A stretch of DNA of 64,000 nucleotides from Helcobacillus massiliensis (GTDB lineage: Bacteria; Actinomycetota; Actinomycetes; Actinomycetales; Dermabacteraceae). Below are positions 52,277 to 61,928 of the stretch, one piece after another. The DNA is taken from NCBI RefSeq assembly GCF_014191425.1, contig NZ_JACHWP010000001.1:496001-560000 (forward strand), in the 5' to 3' direction. Numbering within the stretch: position 1 is the stretch's first letter; each line of letters opens with the position of its first letter. The notes under the pieces are model-generated. The model had not been told where the DNA came from. It saw nothing but the letters and a program-made list of their open reading frames with translations, and did no database searches. Position numbers and translations under genes: made by a program.

Positions 52277-53551
52277 TCACAGGAAGAACTGCGTGACCAG
52301 GCCGGAGATCGCGATCAGCCCGAACACGACCACGAACGCGTTCACCACCCACTGGCGGCGGAAGGGCTTGAGCGCCGGGATCGTGTAGATGCCCACCACC
52401 GGCAGGATGAAGAGGATCATCGCAATGACCGGGCCGGTGATCTGTTCGATGATGTCGAGGATCTGCGGGTTCGCGACCGCCACCAGCCAGGTGATGACGA
52501 ACAGCAGCACCGCGACGATCTTCTGCACGGTCTTGGCGTTGAAGTCCTCGCGCGGGGTGCGGCGCACCGCACGGATGATGCCGACCGCGCCCTCAGCAGC
52601 GCCGAGGTAGTGGCCGAAGAAGCTGGAGGTGATCGCCGCCATCGCAATGATCGGACCGGCGTAGGCGATGATCGGGTTGTCGAGCGTGTTCGCCATGAAG
52701 GTCAGCACCGTGTCATTGGAGGCGCGGGCCTGCGCCATGCCGTCCGACCCCATCGCCAGGACACAGGACCACACGAACAGCATCGTGAACACCACGAGGA
52801 TGGTCGAGGCCAGACCGAGCGTCTTGGACGCAACCGCGTTCGCATCGTCTCCGTGCTCTTCGCGCATCGCGAGGGAGAACTGAGAGATCGCGGGCGAATG
52901 GTTGAACGCGAACACCACGGTCGGCATTGCGAGCCACACAGCCGTCAGCAGGCCCGTTGCGCTCGGTGCCTGGCTGAAGGCGGAGAAGTCCCACTGGGGG
53001 ATCAGGTAGATCGAGAAGGTGAACAGGGCGAGGATCAGCGGCACCACGATCCACCCGGTGATCATCAGCATCAGCTTCTGCCCGAACAGCATCACCAGCA
53101 TCATCGCGCCCACCAGCACCAGGGCCAGCAGCCAGCGCGGAATTTCCGGGCCGTGCAGCTGCTGCTGGATGAAGCCGTCCACCGTGTTCGTGATGGAGAC
53201 GCCGTAGATCAGCACGATCGGCAGGATCGCCAGGAAGTACAGCACCGTGATGACCATGCCGATGGCATGGCCGTAGTGGTCCTCGGAGGTGGTGGTGATG
53301 TCGGCGTCCTCACGGTCGGAGGAGAGGACGTACCGGGACAGTCCGCGGTGCGCGAGGAACACCAGCGGGCCCACGATGATCGTCAGGATCAGCAGGGGCC
53401 ACACGCCGCCCTCACCGGCGGAGATCGGGAGGAACAGGATGCCGGCGCCCACAGCGGTGCCGAACATGCTGATCGCCCATCGCTTCGAGGCCTTGGGTTC
53501 GCCGTCGGACGCCGTGGTGGTGTTCGACAGATTCTCGGGGGTGGAAGACAT
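52277..53551 (-). CDS. HAAAP-family amino-acid (serine-type) permease
   Basis: This 424-aa, 11-helix transporter has FGTAVGAGILFLPISAGEGG at helix 1, HSPAISQFSLAMREEHGDDA and SSFFGHYLGAAEGAVGIIRA, as in SdaC/TdcC-like proton- or sodium-coupled serine/threonine permeases. ATG 53551. It is about 70% similar by eye to the neighbouring 53715-55022 protein, indicating tandem duplication. Exact amino acid unknown. Confidence 0.88.
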   Translation of the reverse strand: MSSTPENLSNTTTASDGEPKASKRWAISMFGTAVGAGILFLPISAGEGGVWPLLILTIIVGPLVFLAHRGLSRYVLSSDREDADITTTSEDHYGHAIGMVITVLYFLAILPIVLIYGVSITNTVDGFIQQQLHGPEIPRWLLALVLVGAMMLVMLFGQKLMLMITGWIVVPLILALFTFSIYLIPQWDFSAFSQAPSATGLLTAVWLAMPTVVFAFNHSPAISQFSLAMREEHGDDANAVASKTLGLASTILVVFTMLFVWSCVLAMGSDGMAQARASNDTVLTFMANTLDNPIIAYAGPIIAMAAITSSFFGHYLGAAEGAVGIIRAVRRTPREDFNAKTVQKIVAVLLFVITWLVAVANPQILDIIEQITGPVIAMILFILPVVGIYTIPALKPFRRQWVVNAFVVVFGLIAISGLVTQFFL

Positions 53552-53714
53552 CGTTGTCCTAGCAGAGAGACTCCGGGGTGCCCCTCGACCTTACCAATCT
53601 GCACCCGTGGCCCGACTCAGGCGCGCGCGAGTCGGCTCCGCAGAACTGCGAACGCCCCGAACAGCGCCGCTACCTGGGCGGACACTGGTCGGGGCGAGAA
53701 GCCGGAGCTGCGGA

Positions 53715-55022
53715 TCAGGCGCCGGTGAACAGCGTGAACAGGACGCCGGAGATGGCGATCAGTCCGAAGATCAGAACGAACCCGTTGCGCAGGTAGTCGC
53801 GGCGGTACTTCGTCAGGCCCGGGATCGTGTAGATGCCCACGATCGGCAGCACGAAGAGGATCGCCGCCAGCACCGGACCGGACATCGATTCGATCAGGTC
53901 GAGGATCTGCGGGTTCACCACCGCGGTGACGTACACGATTGCGAAGATGATGGCGGCCACCAGGTACTTCACGCCCTTCTCGCCGAGGCGCTCGGTGAAG
54001 CGGGGCGCGGAGTCGCGGATCATCGCGACCACGCCTTCCGCCACGCCGAGGTAATGGCCGAAGAAGCTCGAGGTGATCGCGCAGATCGCGATGATCGGGC
54101 CCATGATGCCGATGATCGCCACGCCGGTGTCGTTGGCGAGGTAGGACAGCACCGTCAGGTTCTGTGCGCGCGCCTCCGCCAGCTTCGAGGGACCCATCGC
54201 CAGCACGCAGGACCACACGAACGCCATCGTGAAGATGACCAGCAGGATGTTCGCGACCCGCAGGGTCCGGGAGGCCTCCTGTTCGGCGCGGTCGCCGTAG
54301 GCGTCCCGCATCGACAGGGAGAACTGGGAGATCGCCGGTGTGTGCGAGAACGCGAACACGAGCACGGGGATCGACAGCCACACCGAGAACACCAGCGAGC
54401 CGACGGTGGGGCGCGCGGAGAACGCCGACAGGTCCCACATCGGGATCAGGTAGAGGGTGAAGAACGCGAGCGCGGCGATCAGCGGCCACACCAGGAACGA
54501 CGTCACCTTCAGCATCAGGTTCAGGCCGAAGAACATCACGGCCATCATCGCACCGATGAGCACCAGGGCCAGCAGCCAGCGCGGGATCTCCGGTCCGTGC
54601 AGCTGGTTCACGAGGAACGAGTCCACGGTCGAGGTGATCGCCACGCCGTACACGAGGACGAACGGCAGGATCGCCAGGAAGTACACGATCGTGATGACCA
54701 TGCCCCAGACCCTGCCGTAGTTCTGCTCCGCCACCATGGTGATGTCCGATCCGGGCACGCGGGAGGACAGCACGAAGCGGCTGAGGGCGCGGTGGGCGAG
54801 GAACGCGAGCGGCCCGATGATGATCGTGATGATCAGCAGCGGCCACACGCCGCCGGCGCCGGCGGAGATGGGCAGCAGGAGGATTCCCGCACCCACGGCG
54901 GTGCCGAAGAGCGAGATCGCCCATGACATGTTGAACCGCTTCGGATGCTCGGGCGGGTTCGCGGGCTCCTCGATGACAGCGGCGGTCGAACCGCCCTGTT
55001 CGGCAGGGGATTGGGCAGACAT
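53715..55022 (-). CDS. HAAAP-family amino-acid (serine-type) permease, paralogue
   Basis: About 435 aa from ATG 55022. It has the same landmarks as the downstream paralogue: FGTAVGAGILLLPISAGAGG, HTPAISQFSLSMRDAYGDRA, SSFFGHYLGVAEGVVAMIRD. The two genes point the same way with a 163-bp gap, so each may have its own promoter. Substrate probably serine or threonine; divergence in the cytoplasmic N-termini suggests separate regulation. Confidence 0.88.
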   Translation of the reverse strand: MSAQSPAEQGGSTAAVIEEPANPPEHPKRFNMSWAISLFGTAVGAGILLLPISAGAGGVWPLLIITIIIGPLAFLAHRALSRFVLSSRVPGSDITMVAEQNYGRVWGMVITIVYFLAILPFVLVYGVAITSTVDSFLVNQLHGPEIPRWLLALVLIGAMMAVMFFGLNLMLKVTSFLVWPLIAALAFFTLYLIPMWDLSAFSARPTVGSLVFSVWLSIPVLVFAFSHTPAISQFSLSMRDAYGDRAEQEASRTLRVANILLVIFTMAFVWSCVLAMGPSKLAEARAQNLTVLSYLANDTGVAIIGIMGPIIAICAITSSFFGHYLGVAEGVVAMIRDSAPRFTERLGEKGVKYLVAAIIFAIVYVTAVVNPQILDLIESMSGPVLAAILFVLPIVGIYTIPGLTKYRRDYLRNGFVLIFGLIAISGVLFTLFTGA

Positions 55023-55213
55023 AGTTGTCGGATTCCTTCGCAGGTGGACGGTCAGGGTCACGCGCCGTCAGGGCACGGCGGCGCCCGCGGCGGTCATGAG
55101 GGATTGGTCCACCGTAGCCCGGTGCCGACGCGAGGTCGATTTAAGTGGCGCAGGCTACACCAGGGTGAATGCGGTGTCAGGAGAACGCCGGTGTTCGTCT
55201 CTCAGCTGCAGGC

Positions 55214-57040
55214 TCAGCGCACGATGGTGCGGCGATTCGCATCGACGCGCCGGGTCCAGCCGCGCCCGTCCAGATGCTCCAGCAGCGGGATCAGCACTCG
55301 GCGGGTCGTGCCCAGCGCACGCCGAGCCTCCGACGCCGTGAACGGCTGATCCAGCTGCGCCAGCTCCCGCATCGCCAGTGCCGGCGCGGTGGGCAGCAGC
55401 ACGATGCCGTCGGCGATGCGCAGCAGACGGCCCTGCTTCTGAGCCGCCGCGAGCTCCTTCGGGCCAAGCCGCAGGTCATCCAGATCGAACGCCTCCGGGG
55501 CCGCGAACGGCTCCTTCTGAAGACGCCGCTCCAGCTCCGCGACCGACGCCTCCGCCGCCCCCAAAGTGGGCGCTGCACCCGGGAGGGTGAAGCGTCCGCC
55601 GACTGCCTCGACACCGGCGGTGCGCACCACCAGGGGCAGCAGGGAAGGGTCCGGAAGCTGCAGGGCGGTGAGGGCGGCGCCGCGGGGGAGCCCGCCGCCG
55701 AGCGGGTCGCGCTTCAGCTCCTCGCCGATCGCGGTGCGCAGCTCGGCCGCCCAGCGGTCGAGGCGGTCGCGGGCGATGAGGAAGTCCCCGTTGGGGATCA
55801 GGCCGAGGTCGCTCAGGGACGGGGCCGACGGGTCCGCGCCCGGCACCTCGAGTCCGAACCGCTCGAGCTGTTCGGTGCGCATCGCACCCCGCCGCTCCAC
55901 CTCCACCAGGGCACTGCCCCTCTCGGGCAGGGCCGCGAGCTCCGCGGCGCGGCGCCGTCCCGCGCCGCGGCGGTCCAGTTCCGGTGGGTCCACATCCATG
56001 ACGCGGACACCGCCGAGGACGGCGCGCTGCCCACTACCGCGCAGCACCATGCGATCGCCGATGACCAGCGGCAGCACCCGCGGCATGGTGATCCGCGCAT
56101 GCTGCGCATCGAACGGCCGGATGTGCGCCTGCAGGGCGGCCGAGCCGATGTGGACGGTGACATCGCCCGGCAGCTCGGTGAGGTCGCCGGCGGTGGTGGA
56201 GCGGACATCCACCGTGTCGGTGAGATGGAAGGCGCCGGGAGTGATGAGGACATCGCCGCGGTGGATCGCATCGGTGCTGACGCCCCGCAGGTTCACCGCT
56301 GCCCGGTTCACCGGTTCCAGGCGCTCCACGGACCGTTCCCGCGACTGGAGGCCCCGGACGTCCGCACTCAGCGTCCCCGCGCGGGTGATGATCTCAGCGC
56401 GCATCCCGGTGCGGAGGGTGCCGGCGCCGAGGGTGCCGGTGATGACGGTGCCGGCGCCGGAGATCGCGAACGACCGATCGATCCACAGCCGGGTCCGGTG
56501 GCCGGCGGCTCCGGCAGCCGGCGAGGCGGTGATGGATTCGCGCAGGACACGATGCATCTGGGTGCGCAGGACCTGGATGCCGTCGCCGGTGCGGGCGGAC
56601 ACGGCCACGGCGGGCGCACCCTCCAGCCCGGTGCCGCGCAGCTGCGCACGCGTCTGCTCGATGACTGCGTCCACCATCTCCGGCGCTCTGTCGGTCTTGG
56701 TGATGACGATGATGCCGCGGTCGATGCCGAGAGCCGCTGCGGCGTCGCGGTGGTCCGCGGACTGCTGCTGGAAGCCCTCGTCGGCAGCGACCACGAACAG
56801 GACGATCGGGGCGGGGCCGAGCCCGGCCAGCATGTTGCCGAGGAACCGCTCATGGCCGGGCACATCCACGAAGCTGACGGTGTCACCGTCGAGCTCGGTC
56901 CACGCGAACCCGAGGTCGATGGTCAGGCCGCGCTCCTTCTCCTCCGCCCACCGGTCCGTGTCGATGCCGGTCAGGGCGCCGATGAGAGTCGTCTTGCCGT
57001 GGTCGACATGTCCGGCGGTGGCGACGACGAAACAGCTCAC
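55214..57040 (-). CDS. selB: Selenocysteine-specific elongation factor
   Basis: The 608-aa SelB has an EF-Tu-like G domain (TAGHVDHGKTTLIGALTGID, DVPGHERFLGNMLAG, TKTD) and beta-barrel domains (to about 340). C-terminal winged helices end TRRVLIPLLEHLDGRGWTRR. It brings Sec-tRNA to in-frame UGA codons by binding a SECIS hairpin. GTG 57040 overlaps the selA stop (GTGA), so selA and selB are coupled. Confidence 0.96.
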   Translation of the reverse strand: MSCFVVATAGHVDHGKTTLIGALTGIDTDRWAEEKERGLTIDLGFAWTELDGDTVSFVDVPGHERFLGNMLAGLGPAPIVLFVVAADEGFQQQSADHRDAAAALGIDRGIIVITKTDRAPEMVDAVIEQTRAQLRGTGLEGAPAVAVSARTGDGIQVLRTQMHRVLRESITASPAAGAAGHRTRLWIDRSFAISGAGTVITGTLGAGTLRTGMRAEIITRAGTLSADVRGLQSRERSVERLEPVNRAAVNLRGVSTDAIHRGDVLITPGAFHLTDTVDVRSTTAGDLTELPGDVTVHIGSAALQAHIRPFDAQHARITMPRVLPLVIGDRMVLRGSGQRAVLGGVRVMDVDPPELDRRGAGRRRAAELAALPERGSALVEVERRGAMRTEQLERFGLEVPGADPSAPSLSDLGLIPNGDFLIARDRLDRWAAELRTAIGEELKRDPLGGGLPRGAALTALQLPDPSLLPLVVRTAGVEAVGGRFTLPGAAPTLGAAEASVAELERRLQKEPFAAPEAFDLDDLRLGPKELAAAQKQGRLLRIADGIVLLPTAPALAMRELAQLDQPFTASEARRALGTTRRVLIPLLEHLDGRGWTRRVDANRRTIVR

Positions 57041-58386
57041 GAACCCTCCTCCTCAGTGCTCTCAGCAGCGGCAGCCGCCGCGATGATCTGCTCAGCGAGG
57101 ACCTGGTCCTGATCCTCGGGGATGCAGCGCAGATCGATCAGGCAGGCCCCGTCGGCCACCCTCCCCACGACCGGCATCTCACCGGAGCGCAGCGGGTCCG
57201 CCAGGCGGGTCGGCAGGCGCAGCGCCCAGCCGGGCAGGGGAACGCCCGTGCCTCCACCGCCGCCCACGCGGCCCTCATGCTCCACCACGCCGGCGTTCGG
57301 CGCGGCGCCGTGGACAGCGTCGGCGAGGGCCTCCGTGCGGCGGCGCAGCTCAGCCGGATCGGCGTGCAGCGCGGCCAGCACCGGGGGAGTGGGGCCGAGC
57401 AGCGTCGCCTCCAGCGCCGCGAGGGTCAGTTTGTCCACGCGCACCGCGCGCGCGAGCGGGTGCCGCGCGAGCCGTGCCACCATTGCGGCGGTTCCGGCGA
57501 GGACACCGGCCTGGGGGCCGCCCATCAGCTTGTCGCCCGAGGCGATGACGGCGTCCGCCCCGGCCCGTAGCGCCTCCCCGATGCTCGGCTCCTGCGGCAG
57601 CGCCGCATCCGGTTCGAACTGACCCGAGCCGACGTCGACGATCAGCGGGACACCTCGTTCGTGCGCGAGCGCAGCCACGTCGTTCAGCGGCGGAACTCCG
57701 GTGAAGCCCTCGAGGCGGAAGTTCGACGGGTGCACCACGAGGATCGCCCCCGTGTCCTGTCCGATCGCGTCCGCGTAGTCCTCCAGGCGGGTGCGGTTCG
57801 TGGTGCCGACCTCCCGCAGCCGCGCCCCCGTGGACTCCATCAGGTCCGAGAGTCGGAAACCCGCCCCGATCTCCACGAACTGGCCGCGGGAGATGATGAC
57901 GTCCCGATCGAACGCGAGCGCTGTGGTGGCGAGGACGAGCGCTGCAGCGCCGTTGTTCACCACGAACGCGTCCTCAGCGTCCGGCATCCGCTGCAGCAGG
58001 GCGGCGCGCGCCTGCGTGCCGCGGCGTGACCTCTTCCCCGTGCCGAGGTCCATCTCCACGTCCGTGTACCCGGCGGCGTCGGCGATCGCGGCGCGCGCGG
58101 CCGCGGAGAGGGGTGCTCGGCCGAGGTTGGTGTGGATGATCACGCCGGTGGCGTTGAGAACGGGGCGCAGGGCCGACGGGGTCCGGCCCGTCACCAGGCG
58201 CACCACCTCAGCCTGCACATCCTCCGGGGTGATCGCGCCGGCTCGGGCGCGGTCCTGCACACCGCGGATGATGCCGGTGACGACCGGCCGGCTCAGCGAC
58301 GCGGACGCGGCAGCGACCTCCGGCAGGGTCAGGAGGTCATCCGTGCGGGGGATCCGTCGGCGCGGATCGGAGGGGGCAGTGGGCAC
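57037..58386 (-). CDS. selA: L-seryl-tRNA(Sec) selenium transferase
   Basis: About 449 aa from GTG 58386, with aaagg nearby; the longer open frame runs into the tRNA-Sec gene and is unlikely. SelA landmarks: VINATGVIIHTNLGRAPL-type (here LNATGVIIHTNLGRAPLS), EVGTTNRTRLEDY, LIVDVGSGQFEP and the PLP-lysine region IASGDKLMGGPQAG. It converts Ser-tRNA(Sec) to Sec-tRNA(Sec) with selenophosphate. Order tRNA-Sec, selA, selB on one strand. Confidence 0.96.
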   Translation of the reverse strand: MPTAPSDPRRRIPRTDDLLTLPEVAAASASLSRPVVTGIIRGVQDRARAGAITPEDVQAEVVRLVTGRTPSALRPVLNATGVIIHTNLGRAPLSAAARAAIADAAGYTDVEMDLGTGKRSRRGTQARAALLQRMPDAEDAFVVNNGAAALVLATTALAFDRDVIISRGQFVEIGAGFRLSDLMESTGARLREVGTTNRTRLEDYADAIGQDTGAILVVHPSNFRLEGFTGVPPLNDVAALAHERGVPLIVDVGSGQFEPDAALPQEPSIGEALRAGADAVIASGDKLMGGPQAGVLAGTAAMVARLARHPLARAVRVDKLTLAALEATLLGPTPPVLAALHADPAELRRRTEALADAVHGAAPNAGVVEHEGRVGGGGGTGVPLPGWALRLPTRLADPLRSGEMPVVGRVADGACLIDLRCIPEDQDQVLAEQIIAAAAAAESTEEEGS

Positions 58387-58490
58387 GGCGCGGCCTTTCT
58401 GCTCGGGACAGCGGCGAGCCCCCGAACCCGCCCGAGGCGACCGGTGGCGGTCGCCGGTGCGGGGCGCGGCTCGAGGGCTGCGAGAAGAGT

Positions 58491-58585
58491 TGGCGGAGAC
58501 GGACAGGAATCGAACCTGCCAAACCGAGATGCTCGGTTTCAACAGTTTTGAAGACTGCGGAGCCCACCAGGACCCAGACGCCTCC
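58491..58585 (-). tRNA. selC: tRNA-Sec (anticodon TCA)
   Basis: On the minus strand: acceptor starting ggaggcg pairs with ...gtctcc, discriminator G and encoded CCA. The anticodon loop cttcaaa gives UCA. A long variable arm (aaaccgag-cat-ctcggttt) and T arm gcagg-ttcgatt-cctgt follow. 92 nt plus CCA, the unusually long size expected for tRNA-Sec. It lies 104 nt before selA. Confidence 0.95.
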
Positions 58586-58657
58586 GCCGCCAACGCTACC
58601 AGAACAGAACCCCAGGTCCGGGGCCTGGGTCCCGAGCCTCCTCGGTACAGTGGGAGC

Positions 58658-59695
58658 ATGAGCACTCCCAACTTCGCCGGTATCACCCTTCCCTCGGATG
58701 GCCAGCGCCGCCTCACCCAGTTCGCCCACGGCGGCGGCTGCGCCTCGAAGATCCCCGCCGCGGAACTCGAGCAGGCGGTCTCCCCGCTCGCCGGTCAGGA
58801 CTTCGACAGTGTGATCGTTGGTCTCGACGACGGCGATGACGCCGCCGTGGTCCGCATCCAGGACGGCCTGGCGGTCATCTCCACCGCGGACTTCTTCGCA
58901 CCCGTCGTCGACGACCCCTACGACTGGGGCCGCATCGCCGCCGCGAACGCCCTCTCCGACGTCTACGCCATGGGCGGCACGCCCGTCGTCGCCATCAACC
59001 TCGTGGGCTGGCCCCGCGCCGACCTGCCGATGGAGATGCTCAGCGAGGTGCTGCGCGGCGGCCGCGACATCGCGAACGAAGCCGGCTGCCCCGTCATCGG
59101 CGGCCACAGCGTGGACGACCCGGAGCCGAAGTACGGCATGGCCGTCACCGGAACCGCCGACCCGTCCCGCCTCATGCGCAACGACGCCGCCGAGGCGGGG
59201 CTCCCGCTCACCCTCACGAAACCGCTCGGCGTCGGCTTCCTCAACAACCGCCACAAGACCACCGGCGACGTGTTCGCAGCAGCGATCGACTCCATGACCA
59301 CTCTCAACCGCGACGCCGCCCGCGCCGCGATCGACGCCGGGGCAGTCGCCGCGACGGACGTCACCGGCTTCGGGCTTCTCGGTCACCTGTTCAAGATGTG
59401 CCGCGCTTCCGGTGTCAGCGCCGTGGTCGACTCCGCCGCCGTGCCGCTGCTCGACGGTGCCGCCGACGCGCTGGCCGACGGGTTCGTCTCCGGCGGCACG
59501 CGCCGCAACCTCGACTGGGTCGCCCCGCACCTGCGCACGCACGATTCCGTCGGTGAGGACGCGCTGCTCACTCTCGCCGACGCGCAGACCTCCGGAGGGC
59601 TCCTCGTGGTCGGCGAGGTGCCCGGCTACCCGGTGATCGGTGAGATCACCCCGGCTGGCTCCGACGCGCCGGCGGGCACCGTCACCATCCGGTGA
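58658..59695 (+). CDS. selD: Selenide, water dikinase
   Basis: 345 aa from ATG 58658. The active-site loop HGGGCASKIP keeps the equivalents of E. coli Cys17 and Lys20, while Cys19 is replaced by Ser. GLDDGDDAAV and ATDVTGFGLLGHL are conserved ATP-site motifs. It makes selenophosphate from selenide and ATP, the selenium donor for SelA. It is not itself a selenoprotein here. Divergent from tRNA-Sec/selA/selB. Confidence 0.95.
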   Translation: MSTPNFAGITLPSDGQRRLTQFAHGGGCASKIPAAELEQAVSPLAGQDFDSVIVGLDDGDDAAVVRIQDGLAVISTADFFAPVVDDPYDWGRIAAANALSDVYAMGGTPVVAINLVGWPRADLPMEMLSEVLRGGRDIANEAGCPVIGGHSVDDPEPKYGMAVTGTADPSRLMRNDAAEAGLPLTLTKPLGVGFLNNRHKTTGDVFAAAIDSMTTLNRDAARAAIDAGAVAATDVTGFGLLGHLFKMCRASGVSAVVDSAAVPLLDGAADALADGFVSGGTRRNLDWVAPHLRTHDSVGEDALLTLADAQTSGGLLVVGEVPGYPVIGEITPAGSDAPAGTVTIR

Positions 59696-59727
59696 CATCC
59701 GGGGACCTGTTGCGCCCTTCCCTAATG

Positions 59728-59771
59728 TGAAGCGCCGGCCGCCCCCACGGATCGGGACGGCCGGCGCTTCA
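59728..59771. terminator. Bidirectional terminator between selD and the fdh operon
   Basis: tgaagcgccggccg (59728-59741) pairs with cggccggcgcttca (59758-59771). It sits between two convergent transcription units. Confidence 0.8.
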
Positions 59772-59784
59772 GCTGTCGCGGAGG

Positions 59785-60900
59785 TCAGCCCGCGGTGGTG
59801 ATGGAGTCGTCGACGATGCCGGCAGCGCGGCGCTCCTCAAGACGGTCACGCTGCGGACCCACCACGTACTTCGGATCCGTGGTGGACAGGTGGCCGGCCT
59901 CCACCACGCCGAAGCGGGTGAGAGCGGAGCCCGCCATCAGGGCGGCACCGGACGCGGCGGCGAGGATGCGGGACCGCTTGCCGAACAGCAGCGTGCCCAC
60001 GCCACCGGCGATCGTGAGGGCGTGCGCGAGCTTCAGCTTGCGGCCCGGCTCCTCGATCTCCAGCGGCTCCCGCTCCAGCGGGTGCATGTCCTTCTTCATC
60101 AGGTCCATGGCGATGAGCTCACCGGCGGCACCGGTGATCGCCAGCAGGCGCGCCGGCTTCGTCTGCTCGGAGCCCGTCGTGATCATCGCCAGGCCGCTGG
60201 CGGCGGCCGTTGCGGAGGACACGAACAGGTACGGCAGGCCGCGACGGGCACCCGCCCACGTCGGTGTCGAGGTCATCGACAGCAGTGCGGCCGTGTATGC
60301 CGCCAGCGGTGCGCCGAGGAAGCCCATCGCCACACCGGAGGTGTCGGCGGCGGTGCGCAGCATCGGGCGCAGCGGCCCCAGCGGCAGCACCTCACCGAGG
60401 ACGTCGTCCGCCTCGGAGACGGCGGCGATGCCGGTCACAGTGCCGTATGCCGACAGGATCCACGTGCCCCACGACATCGGCGATGTCGGCTTCACCGTGC
60501 GCATCATGTTGAGGAAGCGCTCGGGGCGGCCGAGGTCGGCGATCAGGCACACCGTGCCGGCGCCGACGGCGCCGAGGGCAGCGAAGCGGGCGTTGCGGCG
60601 CAGGTCGTCCAGATCGAACATCTGCGCACCGAACGCCAGCAGGCCCGAACCGCCTGCGACACCGCCGAGGAACAGGTACGCGCTGATCTCGTCGCCCCAC
60701 GGGGCGGCCTTCACGATCGGCCGACCGTAGTATGAGGTGAACTCGACGTCGTCGACCATGCTCATCTCGCGCCCGCCGTCGTCACCGCCGCGGCGGCGAC
60801 GACGCAGCATGTCACCGGCGGCGCCGCTCAGGCGGTCGCGGCGGCGCTTCCGGCGCGGCTGCTCCGGCGGACGGTATGCATCGAAATCGGAATTCGTCAC
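59785..60900 (-). CDS. nrfD: NrfD-type membrane subunit of formate dehydrogenase
   Basis: This 371-aa protein has an arginine-rich N-terminus and about eight or nine helices. The NrfD/PsrC-like features are WGDEISAYLFLGGVAGGSGL, IADLGRPERFLNMMRTVKPT SP-type loop and MSWGTWILSAYGTV. It would anchor the dehydrogenase and pass electrons to menaquinone. Its start overlaps the Fe-S subunit stop (ATGA). Confidence 0.9.
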   Translation of the reverse strand: MTNSDFDAYRPPEQPRRKRRRDRLSGAAGDMLRRRRRGGDDGGREMSMVDDVEFTSYYGRPIVKAAPWGDEISAYLFLGGVAGGSGLLAFGAQMFDLDDLRRNARFAALGAVGAGTVCLIADLGRPERFLNMMRTVKPTSPMSWGTWILSAYGTVTGIAAVSEADDVLGEVLPLGPLRPMLRTAADTSGVAMGFLGAPLAAYTAALLSMTSTPTWAGARRGLPYLFVSSATAAASGLAMITTGSEQTKPARLLAITGAAGELIAMDLMKKDMHPLEREPLEIEEPGRKLKLAHALTIAGGVGTLLFGKRSRILAAASGAALMAGSALTRFGVVEAGHLSTTDPKYVVGPQRDRLEERRAAGIVDDSITTAG

Positions 60901-61928
60901 TTCCTGCCTCCCAGGAACGCCAGGGCCGCCACGGCGACCATGCCGGCCGAAGCAGCGGCGTAGCTCGCCATGATCTGACCAAGGTGCTTCGTCGGAACGA
61001 CCGGGTCCGGCGGAAGGCCGTACGTCTCCGGTTCGTCCAGCAGCAGGAACACCGCGCCGGTGCCGCCCACGCCGTCCTTCGGGTTCGCGCCGTACAGACG
61101 CGCCTCAGTCATGCCCTTCGCATGCAGTTCGGCCACGCGCTGACGCGCCTTGTCCACCATGTCGGTGTGGTCACCGAACTTGATGGACGTGGTCGGGCAG
61201 GTCTGCGCGCACGCAGGGGTCTGCCCGTCCAGCAGACGGTCGTAGCACAGGGTGCACTTGTTGGCGGTGCCCATGTTCTTGACGTCGTCGTGGTCCCCGG
61301 GCTCGGACTTCGGCGAAATGGTGCCGTCGTCACGGCGCTGGATCACGCCGAACGGGCAGCCTGCCACACAGGTGCCGCAGCCGTTGCAGATGTCGTTCTG
61401 CACCACCACGGTGCCGAACTCCGTGCGGAACAGCGCACCCGTCGGGCACACGTCCAGGCAGCCGGCGTTCGTGCAGTGCTTGCAGACATCCGAGCTCATC
61501 AGCCAGCGGAAGTCAGGCGTATCCGGGGGAGTGGTGTCCACATTCCCACCGGCGATCGCCGCATCCGCCCTCTGCTCGGGAGTCATCGCGGTCTTCGGGC
61601 CGATCGACGGCATGCCGAGCGACACCAGGCGCCTGCCCGACTCCCGGGCCTTCGCCACCTCGTCCTCGCCCTGTTCGATGAAGGCGACGTGGCGCCAGGT
61701 GTTGGCACCGAGTTCACCGGTGTTGTCGTGCGACTGCGAGAGGTATTCGTAGTCGCCGTCCTGCGGGTTCTGGTTCCACTCCTTGCACGCCACCTCGCAC
61801 GCCTTGCAGCCGATGCAGATGGACGTGTCGGTGAAGAACGCCTTGCGATCCTTGGCGTCGTGAAGGGACCAGCGAGCGTTCTCGATCGGGTCCTCAGCTC
61901 CGTAGAGCTTGGGCATGAGAGCGGTCAT
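60897..61928 (-). CDS. fdhB: Formate dehydrogenase Fe-S (beta) subunit
   Basis: This 343-aa ferredoxin-like protein has four [4Fe-4S] cysteine clusters: CIGCKACEVACKEWNQ, CKHCTNAGCLDVCPTGALF, CNGCGTCVAGCPFGVI, and CTLCYDRLLDGQTPACAQTC. A C-terminal hydrophobic segment (about 317-338) probably anchors it to the membrane, as in FdnH. It moves electrons from the molybdopterin subunit to NrfD. Start overlaps fdhA stop (ATGA). Confidence 0.93.
   Translation of the reverse strand: MTALMPKLYGAEDPIENARWSLHDAKDRKAFFTDTSICIGCKACEVACKEWNQNPQDGDYEYLSQSHDNTGELGANTWRHVAFIEQGEDEVAKARESGRRLVSLGMPSIGPKTAMTPEQRADAAIAGGNVDTTPPDTPDFRWLMSSDVCKHCTNAGCLDVCPTGALFRTEFGTVVVQNDICNGCGTCVAGCPFGVIQRRDDGTISPKSEPGDHDDVKNMGTANKCTLCYDRLLDGQTPACAQTCPTTSIKFGDHTDMVDKARQRVAELHAKGMTEARLYGANPKDGVGGTGAVFLLLDEPETYGLPPDPVVPTKHLGQIMASYAAASAGMVAVAALAFLGGRK

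Noticed and set aside
52610-54926. Long plus-strand open frames opposite the two permease genes
   Set aside because: They are rich in Arg, His, Gly and Asp typical of antisense frames; the minus-strand transporters are full length with clear motifs.
58387-58716. Upstream extension of selA to 58716
   Set aside because: It would run through tRNA-Sec; GTG 58386 has a ribosome site and begins where SelA similarity begins.
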